From contig NZ_CP042912.1 in the NCBI RefSeq assembly GCF_008087665.1, positions 3,410,001 to 3,474,000 of the forward strand: a stretch of DNA of 64,000 nucleotides. Reading direction: 5' to 3'. Both the position numbers and the translations under genes were made by a program. Positions 8,901 through 18,194 of the stretch are shown in pieces. Below the pieces are notes generated by a model. That model did no database searches. It was not told the DNA's origin and was given only the letters and a program-made list of their open reading frames with translations. Numbering within the stretch: the first letter of the stretch is position 1; each line of letters begins with the position of its first letter. Origin of the DNA: Mariniblastus fucicola. Its GTDB lineage: Bacteria > Planctomycetota > Planctomycetia > Pirellulales > Pirellulaceae.

Positions 8901-9665
8901 TCAACTGTCCAGAATCGAGCAGCTTCGGCGACGTCGGACCGCCACAATTCCAGCAAGGCTGCACAGGACGAGTCCACCTGAGGGCTCCGGAACGCCTGTT
9001 CCGACTTGGAATTGAAACACAGCGTCACTTGCCATGCTGGACTGATCGTCGAAGTCGCTGCCGATGGAATTCGCGATCAGGCGATAGTTTCCGGCGGCCA
9101 ACGTGCCTTCAAAATAGTGGTCGCCGAACGTGTTAATGCTGTGGAGGTTCGTTCCGATATCGGTATGTCTGAGGGTGAACGTCGATTCCGCGTCGCCAAA
9201 CTGGTTGCTGATTTGCAGATCGAAAACGTAGTCTGTTGGAACGTCGACAGTAAACTCCAGAGTCATTTCGGCTCGCATGTCCGCGAACGCCGACCCATCA
9301 CCAAAGCTCGTTGCTTCGCCAGCGATTTCGCCCAAATAGTTGACGTCCAACAGTTCAGACGCCCATTCGATGTCAACCGCATGATCGTACGAGCCTGTTG
9401 CACTTGCCGTTCCAGCTATCGATCCGTTGTCGAACATCTCAATCCCGCTGTGCGAGAAGTTGTATGCGAACGGCGCGGTCAATCCCTCTTCGACAGCTGG
9501 CGTCTCTCGCAAGCGGTTGCTTCGTGGCCCAACGCCGGACAACACATCAAAAAATGCGCGGCTGGTGCGACTGGTCACAACAATGTCGGCTGTCGCATAA
9601 CACGCGTGCGAGCTGAAGATCCCGAAGATTGCTGCGGACAGCAGCAGGTATGCGATGGCTTTCAT
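8901..9665 (-). CDS. PEP-CTERM sorting-domain secreted protein
   Basis: A protein of about 254 residues with an N-terminal signal peptide (MKAIAYLLLSAAIFG) and a C-terminal sorting signal: V-P-E-P-S followed by a hydrophobic segment and an RRRR cluster. This is the pattern recognised by exosortase/EpsH systems, found in bacteria making exopolysaccharide. The middle is Asp/Ser/Thr-rich and likely beta-rich, with no recognised catalytic motif. The ATG at 9665 is preferred because the longer form only adds residues before the signal peptide. It is probably a cell-surface or matrix protein; no exosortase gene is in this window. Confidence 0.85.
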   Translation of the reverse strand: MKAIAYLLLSAAIFGIFSSHACYATADIVVTSRTSRAFFDVLSGVGPRSNRLRETPAVEEGLTAPFAYNFSHSGIEMFDNGSIAGTASATGSYDHAVDIEWASELLDVNYLGEIAGEATSFGDGSAFADMRAEMTLEFTVDVPTDYVFDLQISNQFGDAESTFTLRHTDIGTNLHSINTFGDHYFEGTLAAGNYRLIANSIGSDFDDQSSMASDAVFQFQVGTGVPEPSGGLVLCSLAGIVAVRRRRSCSILDS

Positions 9666-9890
9666 CTGAGTTCTCAACTTTTGGATAAAGGAGCCCATGA
9701 ACCACGAAAAGATCGTTTGGTCCGTATCGCTCAGAAACCGTTAGCGGAAACTTTCAGACGAGGATTTGACTTTAAAGTTCAAAACTTATTGGCAATCAAT
9801 TCGCGTCGGACATAAGGGCGACCTCGCAAACGCGCACACGGAAGGCTAAGCAGAAAGAGCCAGAATTGGTTCGCACCGTTCGCCGCAAGC

Positions 9891-10895
9891 TCAAGCTTCG
9901 GGACTGCGGTACTTTTTGCCCTGCCAGGTATCCCGTTTCTCGAACTCAGCTTTGACGGCTCGAAGGACCGCCGGTTTGTCCAGGCACCATTGAGGACCGA
10001 TAAAGAAACTTCCGGGAGCCTCGCCGCTAATTCGTTCAACGACCATCGTCGGAGGCAGCAATTCAAGAAAGTCCACCAGCGTGGAAATGTACTCGTCCAA
10101 CTCCATCAGCGTCACTTCGCCGTTTCGAACCTGAGTCGCCAGCGGAGTATTTTCTACGGCGTACAGGTTATGAATTTTGACGGCGTCCAGACCCGAATCG
10201 GCGACTTCGCGAGCTGTTTCCATCATGTCGTCGTGCGTTTCGCCCGGGAGCCCCAGCATGATGTGGCCGCAGATCTCAAAGCCGCGTCCAACGCTACGTT
10301 CCATCGCGTCGAGGAATGACTCGTGCGTATCGCCGCGGTTCATCCATTGCAATGACTTGTCATGAATCGTCTGTAGTCCGTATTCGATCGTCAGTGGAAC
10401 TTTCGCCCCAAGCTCCTCCAGCAAATCCAGCACATCGTTCGGCACGCAGTCTTGCCGCGTCCCAATCGCCAGGGCGAGGACTTCCGGATGCGAGATGGCT
10501 TTTTCGAACAGTGGCCTTAGCTCTTCAACTGGAGCGTAAGTGTTCGTCGCCGGCTGAAAATAGGCCATAAAGTTTTTGCATTTGTAACGTCGCTTGATCC
10601 GCGAAATGCCATCGTCGATCTGATCAAGAATGTCCTGCCGAGGAAGCCGACGGCTGGGGCTGAAGCTACGGTTGTCGCAAAAAGTACATCCACCGATGGC
10701 AACGGTTCCATCGACATTGGGACACGTGAAACCGGCGTCAACGCTTACCCGCTGGACGCGAAAACCGAACACCTGTTTTAGATAGAAGCTGTATCCAAAA
10801 TAGTGTAGACCCGCAGCACGCCAATCAAACTGGCTGCGATCGTGCGGCCAACTGGACGGTGGAGGGACTGAAATATTTGACGATTCGTTAGTCAC
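9891..10895 (-). CDS. Radical SAM protein, YhcC/TIGR01212-like
   Basis: A 334-residue radical SAM protein. The cluster-binding cysteines are in C-P-N-V-D-G (about 53) and G-G-C-T-F-C-D-N (about 64-70), the spaced pattern typical of the YhcC/TIGR01212 group, in which the first Cys is far from the CxxC pair. Other family features are A-Y-F-Q-P-A-T-N-T-Y and the G-L-Q-T segment. Substrate and product are unknown for the family. It is a single-gene unit on the minus strand. Confidence 0.88.
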   Translation of the reverse strand: MTNESSNISVPPPSSWPHDRSQFDWRAAGLHYFGYSFYLKQVFGFRVQRVSVDAGFTCPNVDGTVAIGGCTFCDNRSFSPSRRLPRQDILDQIDDGISRIKRRYKCKNFMAYFQPATNTYAPVEELRPLFEKAISHPEVLALAIGTRQDCVPNDVLDLLEELGAKVPLTIEYGLQTIHDKSLQWMNRGDTHESFLDAMERSVGRGFEICGHIMLGLPGETHDDMMETAREVADSGLDAVKIHNLYAVENTPLATQVRNGEVTLMELDEYISTLVDFLELLPPTMVVERISGEAPGSFFIGPQWCLDKPAVLRAVKAEFEKRDTWQGKKYRSPEA

Positions 10896-11024
10896 GGCCT
10901 AAACTGTCTCGGCAGAAAGAGTTCGAATTTCGTTTCCGAATTCGTGTGAATCGCCCGATTCTACGACGAAGTCGCACTACCGAAAGCCCTTCCTTCACAA
11001 CTTTCCACACCATTGTTTGAAATC

Positions 11025-11435
11025 ATGTTTGGCGAACTCGTACCAATTGGCGGCGGCGACCCGATTCCTTTGATGAAAAAGCGACTACGTATCGGTCGTC
11101 GCGAGGGTTGCGATATCATTCTCAGTTTCGGAAATGTGTCCGGCCATCATGCATTGATGGAAATTGATGAGGGATATTGGTTTATCCGTGATCTTCGCAG
11201 CCGCAATGGCGTAAAGGTCGACGGGAAACGGATCACTCAGGGCGTGCGAAAGCGTCTGGATCCGAATTGCAAGGTCACTGTGGCGAAGCACGAGTTTGAA
11301 TTGGAATACGATCCAATGTCGCTCGGCGCGTACGGAACGCCTCCGCAAGACGAGGTTGTCGATGACTTCTTCCGAGAGTCTTTGCTCGATCGAGCGGGAC
11401 TGAATCGGCGAGATTCGTCCGAAAAGAAAAAGTAA
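11025..11435 (+). CDS. FHA-domain protein
   Basis: A 136-residue protein consisting of one forkhead-associated domain (about 20-100). The phosphothreonine-binding residues are visible: R-I-G-R-R, S-G-H-H, and the R-S-R-N-G-V turn. The ATG at 11025 is preferred over a TTG 12 bases upstream. FHA domains read phosphothreonine made by Ser/Thr kinases, which are abundant in planctomycetes; the partner is unknown. A charged Lys-rich tail follows the domain. A near-perfect terminator lies just downstream. Confidence 0.9.
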   Translation: MFGELVPIGGGDPIPLMKKRLRIGRREGCDIILSFGNVSGHHALMEIDEGYWFIRDLRSRNGVKVDGKRITQGVRKRLDPNCKVTVAKHEFELEYDPMSLGAYGTPPQDEVVDDFFRESLLDRAGLNRRDSSEKKK

Positions 11436-11442
11436 CGATTTG

Positions 11443-11473
11443 AAAAGCAGTCTCTCCCGAGACTGCTTTTTTT
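11443..11473 (+). terminator. Strong rho-independent terminator after FHA gene
   Basis: A perfect 12-bp stem (AAAAGCAGTCTC with GAGACTGCTTTT) around a TCCC loop ends in a run of seven T, 8 bases after the FHA stop codon. It is also in a position to block readthrough from the convergent gene. Confidence 0.95.
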
Positions 11474-11567
11474 ATTGCTTCAGCTCCGAGACGTTCGCAG
11501 TCCGGTCCACGAAGGAGGCTCTGAGCTCATACGAAAGCCAGCCCTTCAAGGCAGTTCCCGTTTTCGG

Positions 11568-12236
11568 TCATCCGTCGTTCTGCATGGCAAACCAATCGGT
11601 CGCGGATTCTGCAACCCGATCTTCTTTCGTTTCTCGCGACGTGCGTTCGATCAGTTTTTGCAATCGCTTCGTCACCATCGAACTGCTGATCAGATCGTGC
11701 TCCTGCAAGCCCATCGCTTTCAACAGATCAATCATCTGCGGCGGCACCATGGTTTGCACCAGCACATCGTCGAGCGCTAAAAAATAGCCCAGCTCAACTT
11801 TCGCCGGCAGCGAACTGGCAAACTCGACCACCAAGTCATCCCTGGGCCCAAAGGGATGACGTTCGACGACCATCATCGCAACACGAAGCTCAGACTCAAA
11901 CGGCGACTCAGGATCCAGCACCAACGGTTCGGCCAAATCGGCGAGCAACAGTCGCACCTGATCTCCCGCCGCATTGGCGTGGTCGCGAAACCAGTCAATC
12001 GTAACGGGCTCGGTTTCCACGAAGTAGTCAAGACCGTGTTCTTCGAGCATCGACTGGGCATCGGTGAACGTTTCCAGAAAGTGCGCCACCAACCAAACGG
12101 ACTTGCCCATCGATTGCTGCAGACGAATCGATGCCGCAATCGATTTCCACAATGCGGGACGTGTCATCGCGAATGAATCCGGATGCTTTACGAGCCGTCT
12201 GCCAAACAGAAAACGAATAACTGACTTCATCGGCAA
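11568..12236 (-). CDS. Small protein resembling the C-terminal half of SecA
   Basis: A 222-residue protein. Its last part (Y-F-L-A-L-D-D-V-L-V ... M-G-L-x-x-x-D-L-I ... M-V-T-K-R-L) can be laid over the SecA segment that follows the helicase domain (F-Y-L-S-M-E-D-A-L-M ... L-G-M ... W-V-T-K-A-I). Its middle (S-V-W-L-V-A-H-F-L-E-T-F) would correspond to the start of the second nucleotide-binding fold. There is no Walker A site, so it cannot be an ATPase on its own. It may be a SecA-derived accessory protein or a chance resemblance. It is divergent from the sulfatase gene with a very short gap. Confidence 0.45.
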   Translation of the reverse strand: MPMKSVIRFLFGRRLVKHPDSFAMTRPALWKSIAASIRLQQSMGKSVWLVAHFLETFTDAQSMLEEHGLDYFVETEPVTIDWFRDHANAAGDQVRLLLADLAEPLVLDPESPFESELRVAMMVVERHPFGPRDDLVVEFASSLPAKVELGYFLALDDVLVQTMVPPQMIDLLKAMGLQEHDLISSSMVTKRLQKLIERTSRETKEDRVAESATDWFAMQNDG

Positions 12237-12304
12237 CCAAAGTGAGGGACTTGTCGTTGCTATACTCTATGCAAAGACGCTTCATCGATTTTGACAGGAT
12301 GACC

Positions 12305-13855
12305 ATGATTTACAAGATTGGCTTTGCAGTTCTCACATGCGTGATTGCTGCGACATGGCTGGGGCCTCAATCTTTCGCTGCAGCAGACGACTTGCCTGAG
12401 CGAAACATCGTCTTCTTCATCACCGACGACGAAAGCCCGACGCTCGGCTGCTACGGAGATTCGGTTGCCATCACGCCCAACGTGGACGCTCTGGCAAAAG
12501 ACGGCGTGTTGTTTCGAAACGCGTTCGCGACGACAGCCAGTTGCAGCGCCAGCCGATCGGTGGTGATGACCGGATTGCACAATCACAAAAATGGACTCTA
12601 CGGGCACACGCACGACTTTCATAAATTCAACGCCTACCACAACGTCATTTCGCTGTCTCTGCCGCGAGTGCTGGCCAATGAAGGCTATCGAACGGCGCAG
12701 ATTGGAAAGTATCACGTCGCGCCAGAAGCCGTTTTCAGATTCGAGAAAACGTTTGGCGAGGTGAACCAACGAAATCCGGTTTTGATGGCCGAAAGGTGTC
12801 GTGAGTTCATCAACAACCGAGACGATCAGCGGCCTTTCTTTTTGTATTTTGGAACGTCGGATCCGCATCGCAGTGGCGGCATCGACAAAAATTCAACCTT
12901 GGAGCTCAAGCCCAATCTGTTTGGCAATCGACCGGCGCAAAAATCTCACAAAGGCATCGACGAGAAATTCTTCGATCCACAAGCGGTTCCAGTTCCAGAC
13001 TTCCTGACCGACACGGCGGAGACGCGTGAAGAACTGGCTCAATACTATCAATCCTGCTCGCGGATCGACCAGGGTTTGGGGAAACTGGTTGAAATCCTCA
13101 AAGAAGCCGGAGTCTATGACAAAACCTTGATTGTTTTCACGTCTGATCACGGCATGGCCTTCGCCGGCGGTAAGACAACAGTCTACGAAACGGGGCTACA
13201 TGTTCCGTTCGTCGTCCGCAATCCGTATGACAAACGTCGCGGATTCGAAACCGACGCCATGATCAGCCACGTCGACATCACACCGTCGTTACTTGATTTT
13301 GCTGGCGGGCTGGATAGCAAAACAAACGGTCCAAAGAAGTGGATCGACCCAGACAAATTTTGGAAAGAGCAGAGGCTCTTCGGTCGTGACAATCGCAGTG
13401 GAAGAAACAAGTTCAAATCCTATCAGGGTAAGTCCTGGATGCCTGTTTTGGCAGGCGAGGCATCGCAACACCATCAGGCGATCTTCGCTTCGCATACCTT
13501 TCACGAGATCACGATGTACTATCCGATGCGTGTCGTGCGTGACAAAAAGTTCAAGCTGATCTGGAACATCGCTCACGGACTCGACTATCCCTTCGCGACC
13601 GATTTGTGGGTTGCGTCGAGTTGGCAGGCTCAGTTTCGCAAAGGTCCGGACGCGATGTATGGTTTGAAAACCGTCGACCAATACATCCATCGTCCAAAAT
13701 TTGAGTTGTACGACATGGAGAACGATCCTGGCGAATCGACCAACCTTGCGGATTCACCACAGCATGCCAGCGTGTTGAAGGAGTATCAACTCAAGCTGAA
13801 ATCGATGCAGAAGGAACTGGAAGATCCCTGGATCATGAAGTGGGACTACGAGTAG
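12305..13855 (+). CDS. Sulfatase, arylsulfatase/heparan N-sulfatase-like
   Basis: A secreted sulfatase of about 516 residues that hydrolyses sulfate esters or N-sulfate, probably from polysaccharides. The signal peptide (hydrophobic about 3-20) argues for the ATG at 12305, which has AGGA 8 bases before it. Metal-binding D-D lies near 41-42. The C-S-A-S-R signature near 80-84 holds the Cys that must be converted to formylglycine. T-S-D-H-G and other alkaline-phosphatase-fold residues follow. The layout resembles N-sulfoglucosamine sulfohydrolase. Planctomycetes carry many such genes; no maturase gene is in this window. Confidence 0.92.
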   Translation: MIYKIGFAVLTCVIAATWLGPQSFAAADDLPERNIVFFITDDESPTLGCYGDSVAITPNVDALAKDGVLFRNAFATTASCSASRSVVMTGLHNHKNGLYGHTHDFHKFNAYHNVISLSLPRVLANEGYRTAQIGKYHVAPEAVFRFEKTFGEVNQRNPVLMAERCREFINNRDDQRPFFLYFGTSDPHRSGGIDKNSTLELKPNLFGNRPAQKSHKGIDEKFFDPQAVPVPDFLTDTAETREELAQYYQSCSRIDQGLGKLVEILKEAGVYDKTLIVFTSDHGMAFAGGKTTVYETGLHVPFVVRNPYDKRRGFETDAMISHVDITPSLLDFAGGLDSKTNGPKKWIDPDKFWKEQRLFGRDNRSGRNKFKSYQGKSWMPVLAGEASQHHQAIFASHTFHEITMYYPMRVVRDKKFKLIWNIAHGLDYPFATDLWVASSWQAQFRKGPDAMYGLKTVDQYIHRPKFELYDMENDPGESTNLADSPQHASVLKEYQLKLKSMQKELEDPWIMKWDYE

Positions 13856-13899
13856 GTCCGTTACCACACTGGGCAGGACTTAAAATGCTCGCGCTGGGT

Positions 13900-13905
13900 T
13901 ACAAT
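13900..13905 (+). promoter_or_regulatory. Possible -10 element before decarboxylase gene
   Basis: TACAAT followed by GCC stands 42 bases before the ATG at 13947. It shares the nine-base string TACAATGCC with the site at 6183. The -35 region is poor, so confidence is low. Confidence 0.25.
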
Positions 13906-13946
13906 GCCGATTCAAACCACACACAGAGTCTGGCACAAAGTAGCCC

Positions 13947-15368
13947 ATGCATCATCGTCTTGAGAACGACAAAAACCACATCAGGCAGCTGCTTGAAAAA
14001 GTGACCGAACAAAGTGCCGCCTATGTTGCGTCGCTCGACAATCGTCCAACAAGTATCGACATCGACGCTCCAGACAATTCGCTGGATCTGCCGCAGGACG
14101 GAGTCGGTGCCGCAGCGACGTTGGCGTTGTTCAATCAACGTTTTGAGCCACACATGGTTGCGTCATCAGGACCGCGGTATTGGGGTTTCGTTATCGGCGG
14201 AACGACTCCGGCCAGTTTGATCGGAGACTGGCTCGCATCGGCATACGATCAGAATACGCAGACGATTGACGGGCAAGGCGATGTGTCGGCGCGCGTCGAA
14301 CTGGAGACCATAAATCTTCTGCTGGACCTGTTTCATCTTCCTCGTGACGTTTTTCTGGGTGGCTTCGTGACGGGTGCGACGATGAGCAACTTCACGTGCC
14401 TCGGCGTGGCACGGCAATGGTACGGGCACCAACTGGGACGCGATTTTGCCAAAGACGGTGTCAACCAAACGCTCAACATTCTTTCTGCGACACCGCATTC
14501 TTCTGCCATCAAAGCGTTGTCCATGCTGGGGATCGGCAGTCGAAACATCATTCAGGTTGAGTCTTTGCCAGAGGACCGCGAAGCGATGGATGTGGCTGAT
14601 CTACGCCGAAAGTTAAATCGCCTCGATGGCCAACCGGGCGTCGTCATTGCCAGCGCGGGGACCGTCAACACGGTAGACTTCGATGACTTCATGGCGATCC
14701 ATCAGCTGAAGTCTGAATTCAGTTTCTGGCTGCACGTCGACGCGGCGTTTGGCGGATTCGCGGCATGTTCTGACAACCATCGCCATCTGCTTGACGGATG
14801 GGAACACGCGGACAGCATCACCATCGACTGTCACAAGTGGCTCAACGTCCCCTACGACAGTGCAGTGTTTCTTGTGCGTCAGCAGCACCGCAACCATCAG
14901 GTTGCGACGTTTCAAAATTCGAATGCGGCGTACCTTGGCGATCCCATGCAGCAGTTCAACTATCTGAATCTGCTTCCTGAAAACTCACGTCGATTTCGTG
15001 CTTTGCCGGCATGGTTCTCATTGCAAGCCTACGGTTCCGACGGATATCAGGAGATCGTCCATCGATGCATCGAACTTGCCCAGCACCTGTCGGATCAGAT
15101 CGAACGCAGCGAACATTTTCGACTGATCGGACCAACGCGACTGAACAATCTTTGCTTTACCTTGAAAGCGAATTTCGAATCGGATGAAGCTTTCGAATCT
15201 GGCGTCACTAAATTTCTGGACGAACTCAACTCAACCGGCAAAGTATTCATGACTCCGACTCGGCTTGGCGGAATCTCCGGCATTCGATGCTCGCTGGTCA
15301 ATTGGACGACCGACAAGAAAGATGTGGATCTGGTGTTTGAGCTTATGTGCTCAATCGCTGGCGGCTGA
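13947..15368 (+). CDS. PLP-dependent group II decarboxylase
   Basis: A 473-residue pyridoxal-phosphate enzyme of the aromatic-amino-acid/glutamate decarboxylase group. Key features are H-V-D-A-A-F-G-G-F (PLP-Asp region, near 264) and D-C-H-K-W-L-N near 294, where the Lys forms the Schiff base with PLP. G-A-T-M-S-N-F near 145 fits the PLP phosphate-binding loop. It would decarboxylate an amino acid in the cytoplasm; the substrate cannot be read from the sequence, and aspartate, aromatic and other group II substrates are all possible. It converges with the cytidine deaminase gene, whose stop is 8 bases away. Confidence 0.88.
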   Translation: MHHRLENDKNHIRQLLEKVTEQSAAYVASLDNRPTSIDIDAPDNSLDLPQDGVGAAATLALFNQRFEPHMVASSGPRYWGFVIGGTTPASLIGDWLASAYDQNTQTIDGQGDVSARVELETINLLLDLFHLPRDVFLGGFVTGATMSNFTCLGVARQWYGHQLGRDFAKDGVNQTLNILSATPHSSAIKALSMLGIGSRNIIQVESLPEDREAMDVADLRRKLNRLDGQPGVVIASAGTVNTVDFDDFMAIHQLKSEFSFWLHVDAAFGGFAACSDNHRHLLDGWEHADSITIDCHKWLNVPYDSAVFLVRQQHRNHQVATFQNSNAAYLGDPMQQFNYLNLLPENSRRFRALPAWFSLQAYGSDGYQEIVHRCIELAQHLSDQIERSEHFRLIGPTRLNNLCFTLKANFESDEAFESGVTKFLDELNSTGKVFMTPTRLGGISGIRCSLVNWTTDKKDVDLVFELMCSIAGG

Positions 15369-15376
15369 AGCGAACG

Positions 15377-15775
15377 CTATTTCTCAAACTCAAAGCTGTC
15401 AGGAATCAGCTCGTCACTGGTCCAACGCAGTCGTTTGGAGGTGTCGTTTGGATCAACGCTGACCACATCGATGTCTTTGCCGAACTCGACAATAAACTGT
15501 CGGCAAGCGCCGCAGGGCGAGGCCAATGGGGAGGCCGCGACGACGACTGCGAGAAAATCCTGATGGCCAGTGGCGACCGCCGCACAAATCGCATTGCGTT
15601 CAGCACAGATCGCCAACCCGTAGGATGCGTTTTCAACGTTACAGCCAGTGACGATTGTCTCACCATCGGCTAATAGCAGCGCAGCGCCGACTTTGAAATT
15701 CGAGTACGGCGCGTAAGCTTTCTCTCGAGCGGCAATCGCCTGCTCGATGAGAAGCGTTTCAGTTTCCATTTTCAT
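15377..15775 (-). CDS. cdd: Cytidine deaminase
   Basis: A homotetrameric-type cytidine deaminase of about 132 residues, converting cytidine/deoxycytidine to uridine for pyrimidine salvage. The zinc site is complete: C-A-E-R-N-A (catalytic Glu and first Cys) and P-C-G-A-C-R-Q. A-Y-A-P-Y-S-N-F-K-V-G-A-A matches the family's N-terminus, so the ATG at 15775 (or two codons later) is preferred; an upstream frame would overlap the previous gene. It starts about 10 bases after the end of the DsbD-like gene and is likely cotranscribed with it. Confidence 0.95.
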   Translation of the reverse strand: MKMETETLLIEQAIAAREKAYAPYSNFKVGAALLLADGETIVTGCNVENASYGLAICAERNAICAAVATGHQDFLAVVVAASPLASPCGACRQFIVEFGKDIDVVSVDPNDTSKRLRWTSDELIPDSFEFEK

Positions 15776-15785
15776 GGAAACCATT

Positions 15786-18194
15786 CTACCCTGCAGGCGA
15801 CGCCATGACATCGGCAGTCGATTTCAACTCCGCATTCGGCGTGTCCTTGCCTTTGACCTGGTTTAATGGAGTCACCTCCGACCAGGAAATACCTGCGGTA
15901 TCGAGAAATCCTTTCGCTCCGACGGTCAAAAAGTTGCCATCGAAGTGATGTGGTTCCTCGCCAGGCCGAAACACGGCGTAGTACGGAATGGCTTTCGCCG
16001 TGTTGCCGAATTCAACCAGCTTGTTTTCAACTTCAGGGGCATCCTTGGTCATATCTGCTTTAAGGACAACGATGTTTTGGGCTTCGAGAACTGACTTGGT
16101 CAGTCGGGTGTTCAGAGCGGACCGCTCATTTACTTTGCAAACCGCTCACCAGTCTGCAGTAAAGTCCACCAAGACCGTCCTGCCCTCTTTGAGATGCTTG
16201 GCGACCGCCGCGTCGCTGTAAGGTTTGTAGTCCAGTTCATACCAGGGAAGCAACGCGCCGAAGGCGAGGAACACGCCAAAGGCGATGATCGCGAAACCGG
16301 CCCCCCAAGCTTTCAACTGTTTCCCGAGCGGTTCATAGAGTTCAGTTTTTCCGATCCACCAACAGCCGAGGCCGATGAACAGCAGCATGGTCAAAACCGA
16401 AGTATTGTATTTCGCGGAAACGCCGTTGATCAGGAAGATTGTGGTCGCGATCAAAACGAATCCCATGATCTGCTTGAACGTCTCCATCCAACCACCTGGC
16501 TTTGGCAGAAAACCAGCCAGTTTCGGAAACGCGCCAATCACAAGGTACGGCAACGCCATTCCCAGCCCCAAAAACAGGAACACCGTGAACGTCATCAAAG
16601 GCGTTTGAGCCATCGCCCACACGACGGCCGGAATCAACATTGGACCGCTGCAAGGAGTTGCCAACAGCGTGGTCAAAATCCCTTTGAAGAATTGACCGAC
16701 GTAGCCTTCCTGATTGGCAAGCTCGTTCGCCTTTTCCGAGTTCACGACGCCGGGCATCGGAATTTCCCACAGGCCGAAGAAGCTGAGACCGAATCCGAAC
16801 ACGATCGCGATCATAATGACTTTGAACGACAGATTGGTGTAGGCTTCTCCCCAGCCAAAATTGAACGTGACGGCCAACGCAGCGAACACCATGAAGACCG
16901 CCAACATCCCCAGCACGAAGACGAAGTTCAGCATAAACACACGGCGAGGGTTCTCACCGGCCATGTGCATGAACGACATAATCTTCAGGCCGACGACCGG
17001 CAAAACGCATGGCATGAAGTTCAAAATGAATCCGGCCACGAAAGCCAATGGAAGCACGACCATTGGCGAATAACCAGACCATGCTCCGGCGTTATTCTTG
17101 TTCTTCTCAGCGGCGTCTTTGACTTTTTCTTCGACCTCGCTGTATTGGACGCCCGTATCGGTCACGCGCAGATTCGGAGACGCCGTCGACTCGACCGCGA
17201 CCGGCACCGTGACTTCCCAGCTGACGCCGCGCGGTTGAGTGCAGCCTCTTGGATCGCAGGTTTGAAATCCAGCGACTCCGCCAAGAACGTATTCTTTGGC
17301 CTCAGCCTCTGCTCCGATGGTGAACGGAATCTTCAGCGTTACCGGGCCTTCATAGTGCTTGACACCCTTCTTGGTTTTCACTGTCGCAGGGTCTTCCGGA
17401 ATGACTTCGACGGCGTCAATCGACCAGTCATTGGCTTTTGTGACCGCCAGCAACGTGAGCTTTTCGACAGATTCTGGCTTTTCAGGATCCGGCGTGTACT
17501 GATAGACGTGAAATCCATCGACCGGCTCCAGCTTCACCTCGACGAATGCCTTGTCGCCTGGCTTGAGTTTGCCTCCGCCCTCGTGTGCCAGCTTGCCAGA
17601 GATCAAAAGATGTGAATCCTCGATTCGCAGCGGCGCGTCACTGTTGATAGCCTCGATGAACCCGCCGAAGTTTGCGACGGCCTCGACACCACCAATCGGA
17701 ACACAGCCCTCCATTCCCGCACAACGCAAACCCGCGTAAGAGACCTCGATCGCGAGCTCTTGAGGATCGACTCCCTCAGCAAGCTGGATCGGAGCACTCC
17801 ATTTTACAGTGCCTTCGTGATATTCGCTGGGGACAGGCGCAAAGGCTTCTTCGACCTCGGAGTGTGGATCCGAATCAGGCTCGAAGTCGCCCGTGATCTT
17901 AAACTTTTCCGAATCTTCAATAATGATTTCGGAACGAGTCGGCCCACCTTCGGGCTGGGTCAGCGAATAGATGTGCCATGGCTTTTCAATCGTGGCCGTG
18001 ACCGTCAGGATGCCTTTGTTGCTGTCCTTGAAACTGCCGAACTTTGCGGTCAGCGTAAATGGATCACCGTCGGCGCCAAAAGCAGGCGTTCCGAACTGCG
18101 CAACCGTGGTTCCTGCAGATACTCCCACCAGCAAGCACGCGGCGAGTGCAACCATCATCAAATGTCGAATCGAACGTATCGAAACTGAATACAT
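15786..18194 (-). CDS. dsbD: DsbD-family thiol:disulfide protein with in-frame UGA, probable selenoprotein
   Basis: A DsbD-family protein carrying electrons across the inner membrane to periplasmic disulfides. After a signal peptide (about 10-30) come two DsbD-alpha-like beta domains, each with a cysteine pair (C-A-G-M-E-G-C and C-D-P-R-G-C). A membrane domain of about eight spans follows, with Cys in N-F-M-P-C-V-L-P and A-T-P-C-S-G-P. Codon 683 (16146-16148) is TGA, placed at D-W-[TGA]-A-V-C-K, where relatives have D-W-C-x-x-C-K. In the same frame, 119 more codons continue a normal thioredoxin fold, including A-D-M-T and the cis-Pro region A-I-P-Y-Y. Read with UGA as selenocysteine the protein has 802 residues; stopping at UGA removes the whole catalytic domain. 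The alternative is a single nonsense mutation from TGC or TGT. cdd follows 10 bases later. Confidence 0.85.
16115..16148 (-). promoter_or_regulatory. Candidate bacterial SECIS element after UGA
   Basis: In the mRNA sense, the UGA at 16146-16148 is followed after 18 nt by GAGCGGTCCGCTC, a perfect hairpin of 4-5 G-C-rich pairs with apex GGUC/GUC (loop G at 16122, U at 16121). The E. coli fdhF SECIS also presents GGUC at its apex about 18 nt after UGA. Here the GU lies about 23 nt after UGA. SelB would bind this loop. The hairpin lies inside the coding sequence, as is usual in bacteria. Confidence 0.7.

Noticed and set aside
15786-16052. Separate 88-residue protein downstream of the DsbD-like gene
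   Set aside because: It is in the same frame as the DsbD gene, has no ribosome-binding site of its own, and starts in the middle of a thioredoxin fold. It is the C-terminal part of the UGA-containing gene.
16194-17615. 473-codon open frame opposite the DsbD gene
   Set aside because: It lies entirely opposite a well-supported gene, and the composition is Arg/His-rich shadow coding.
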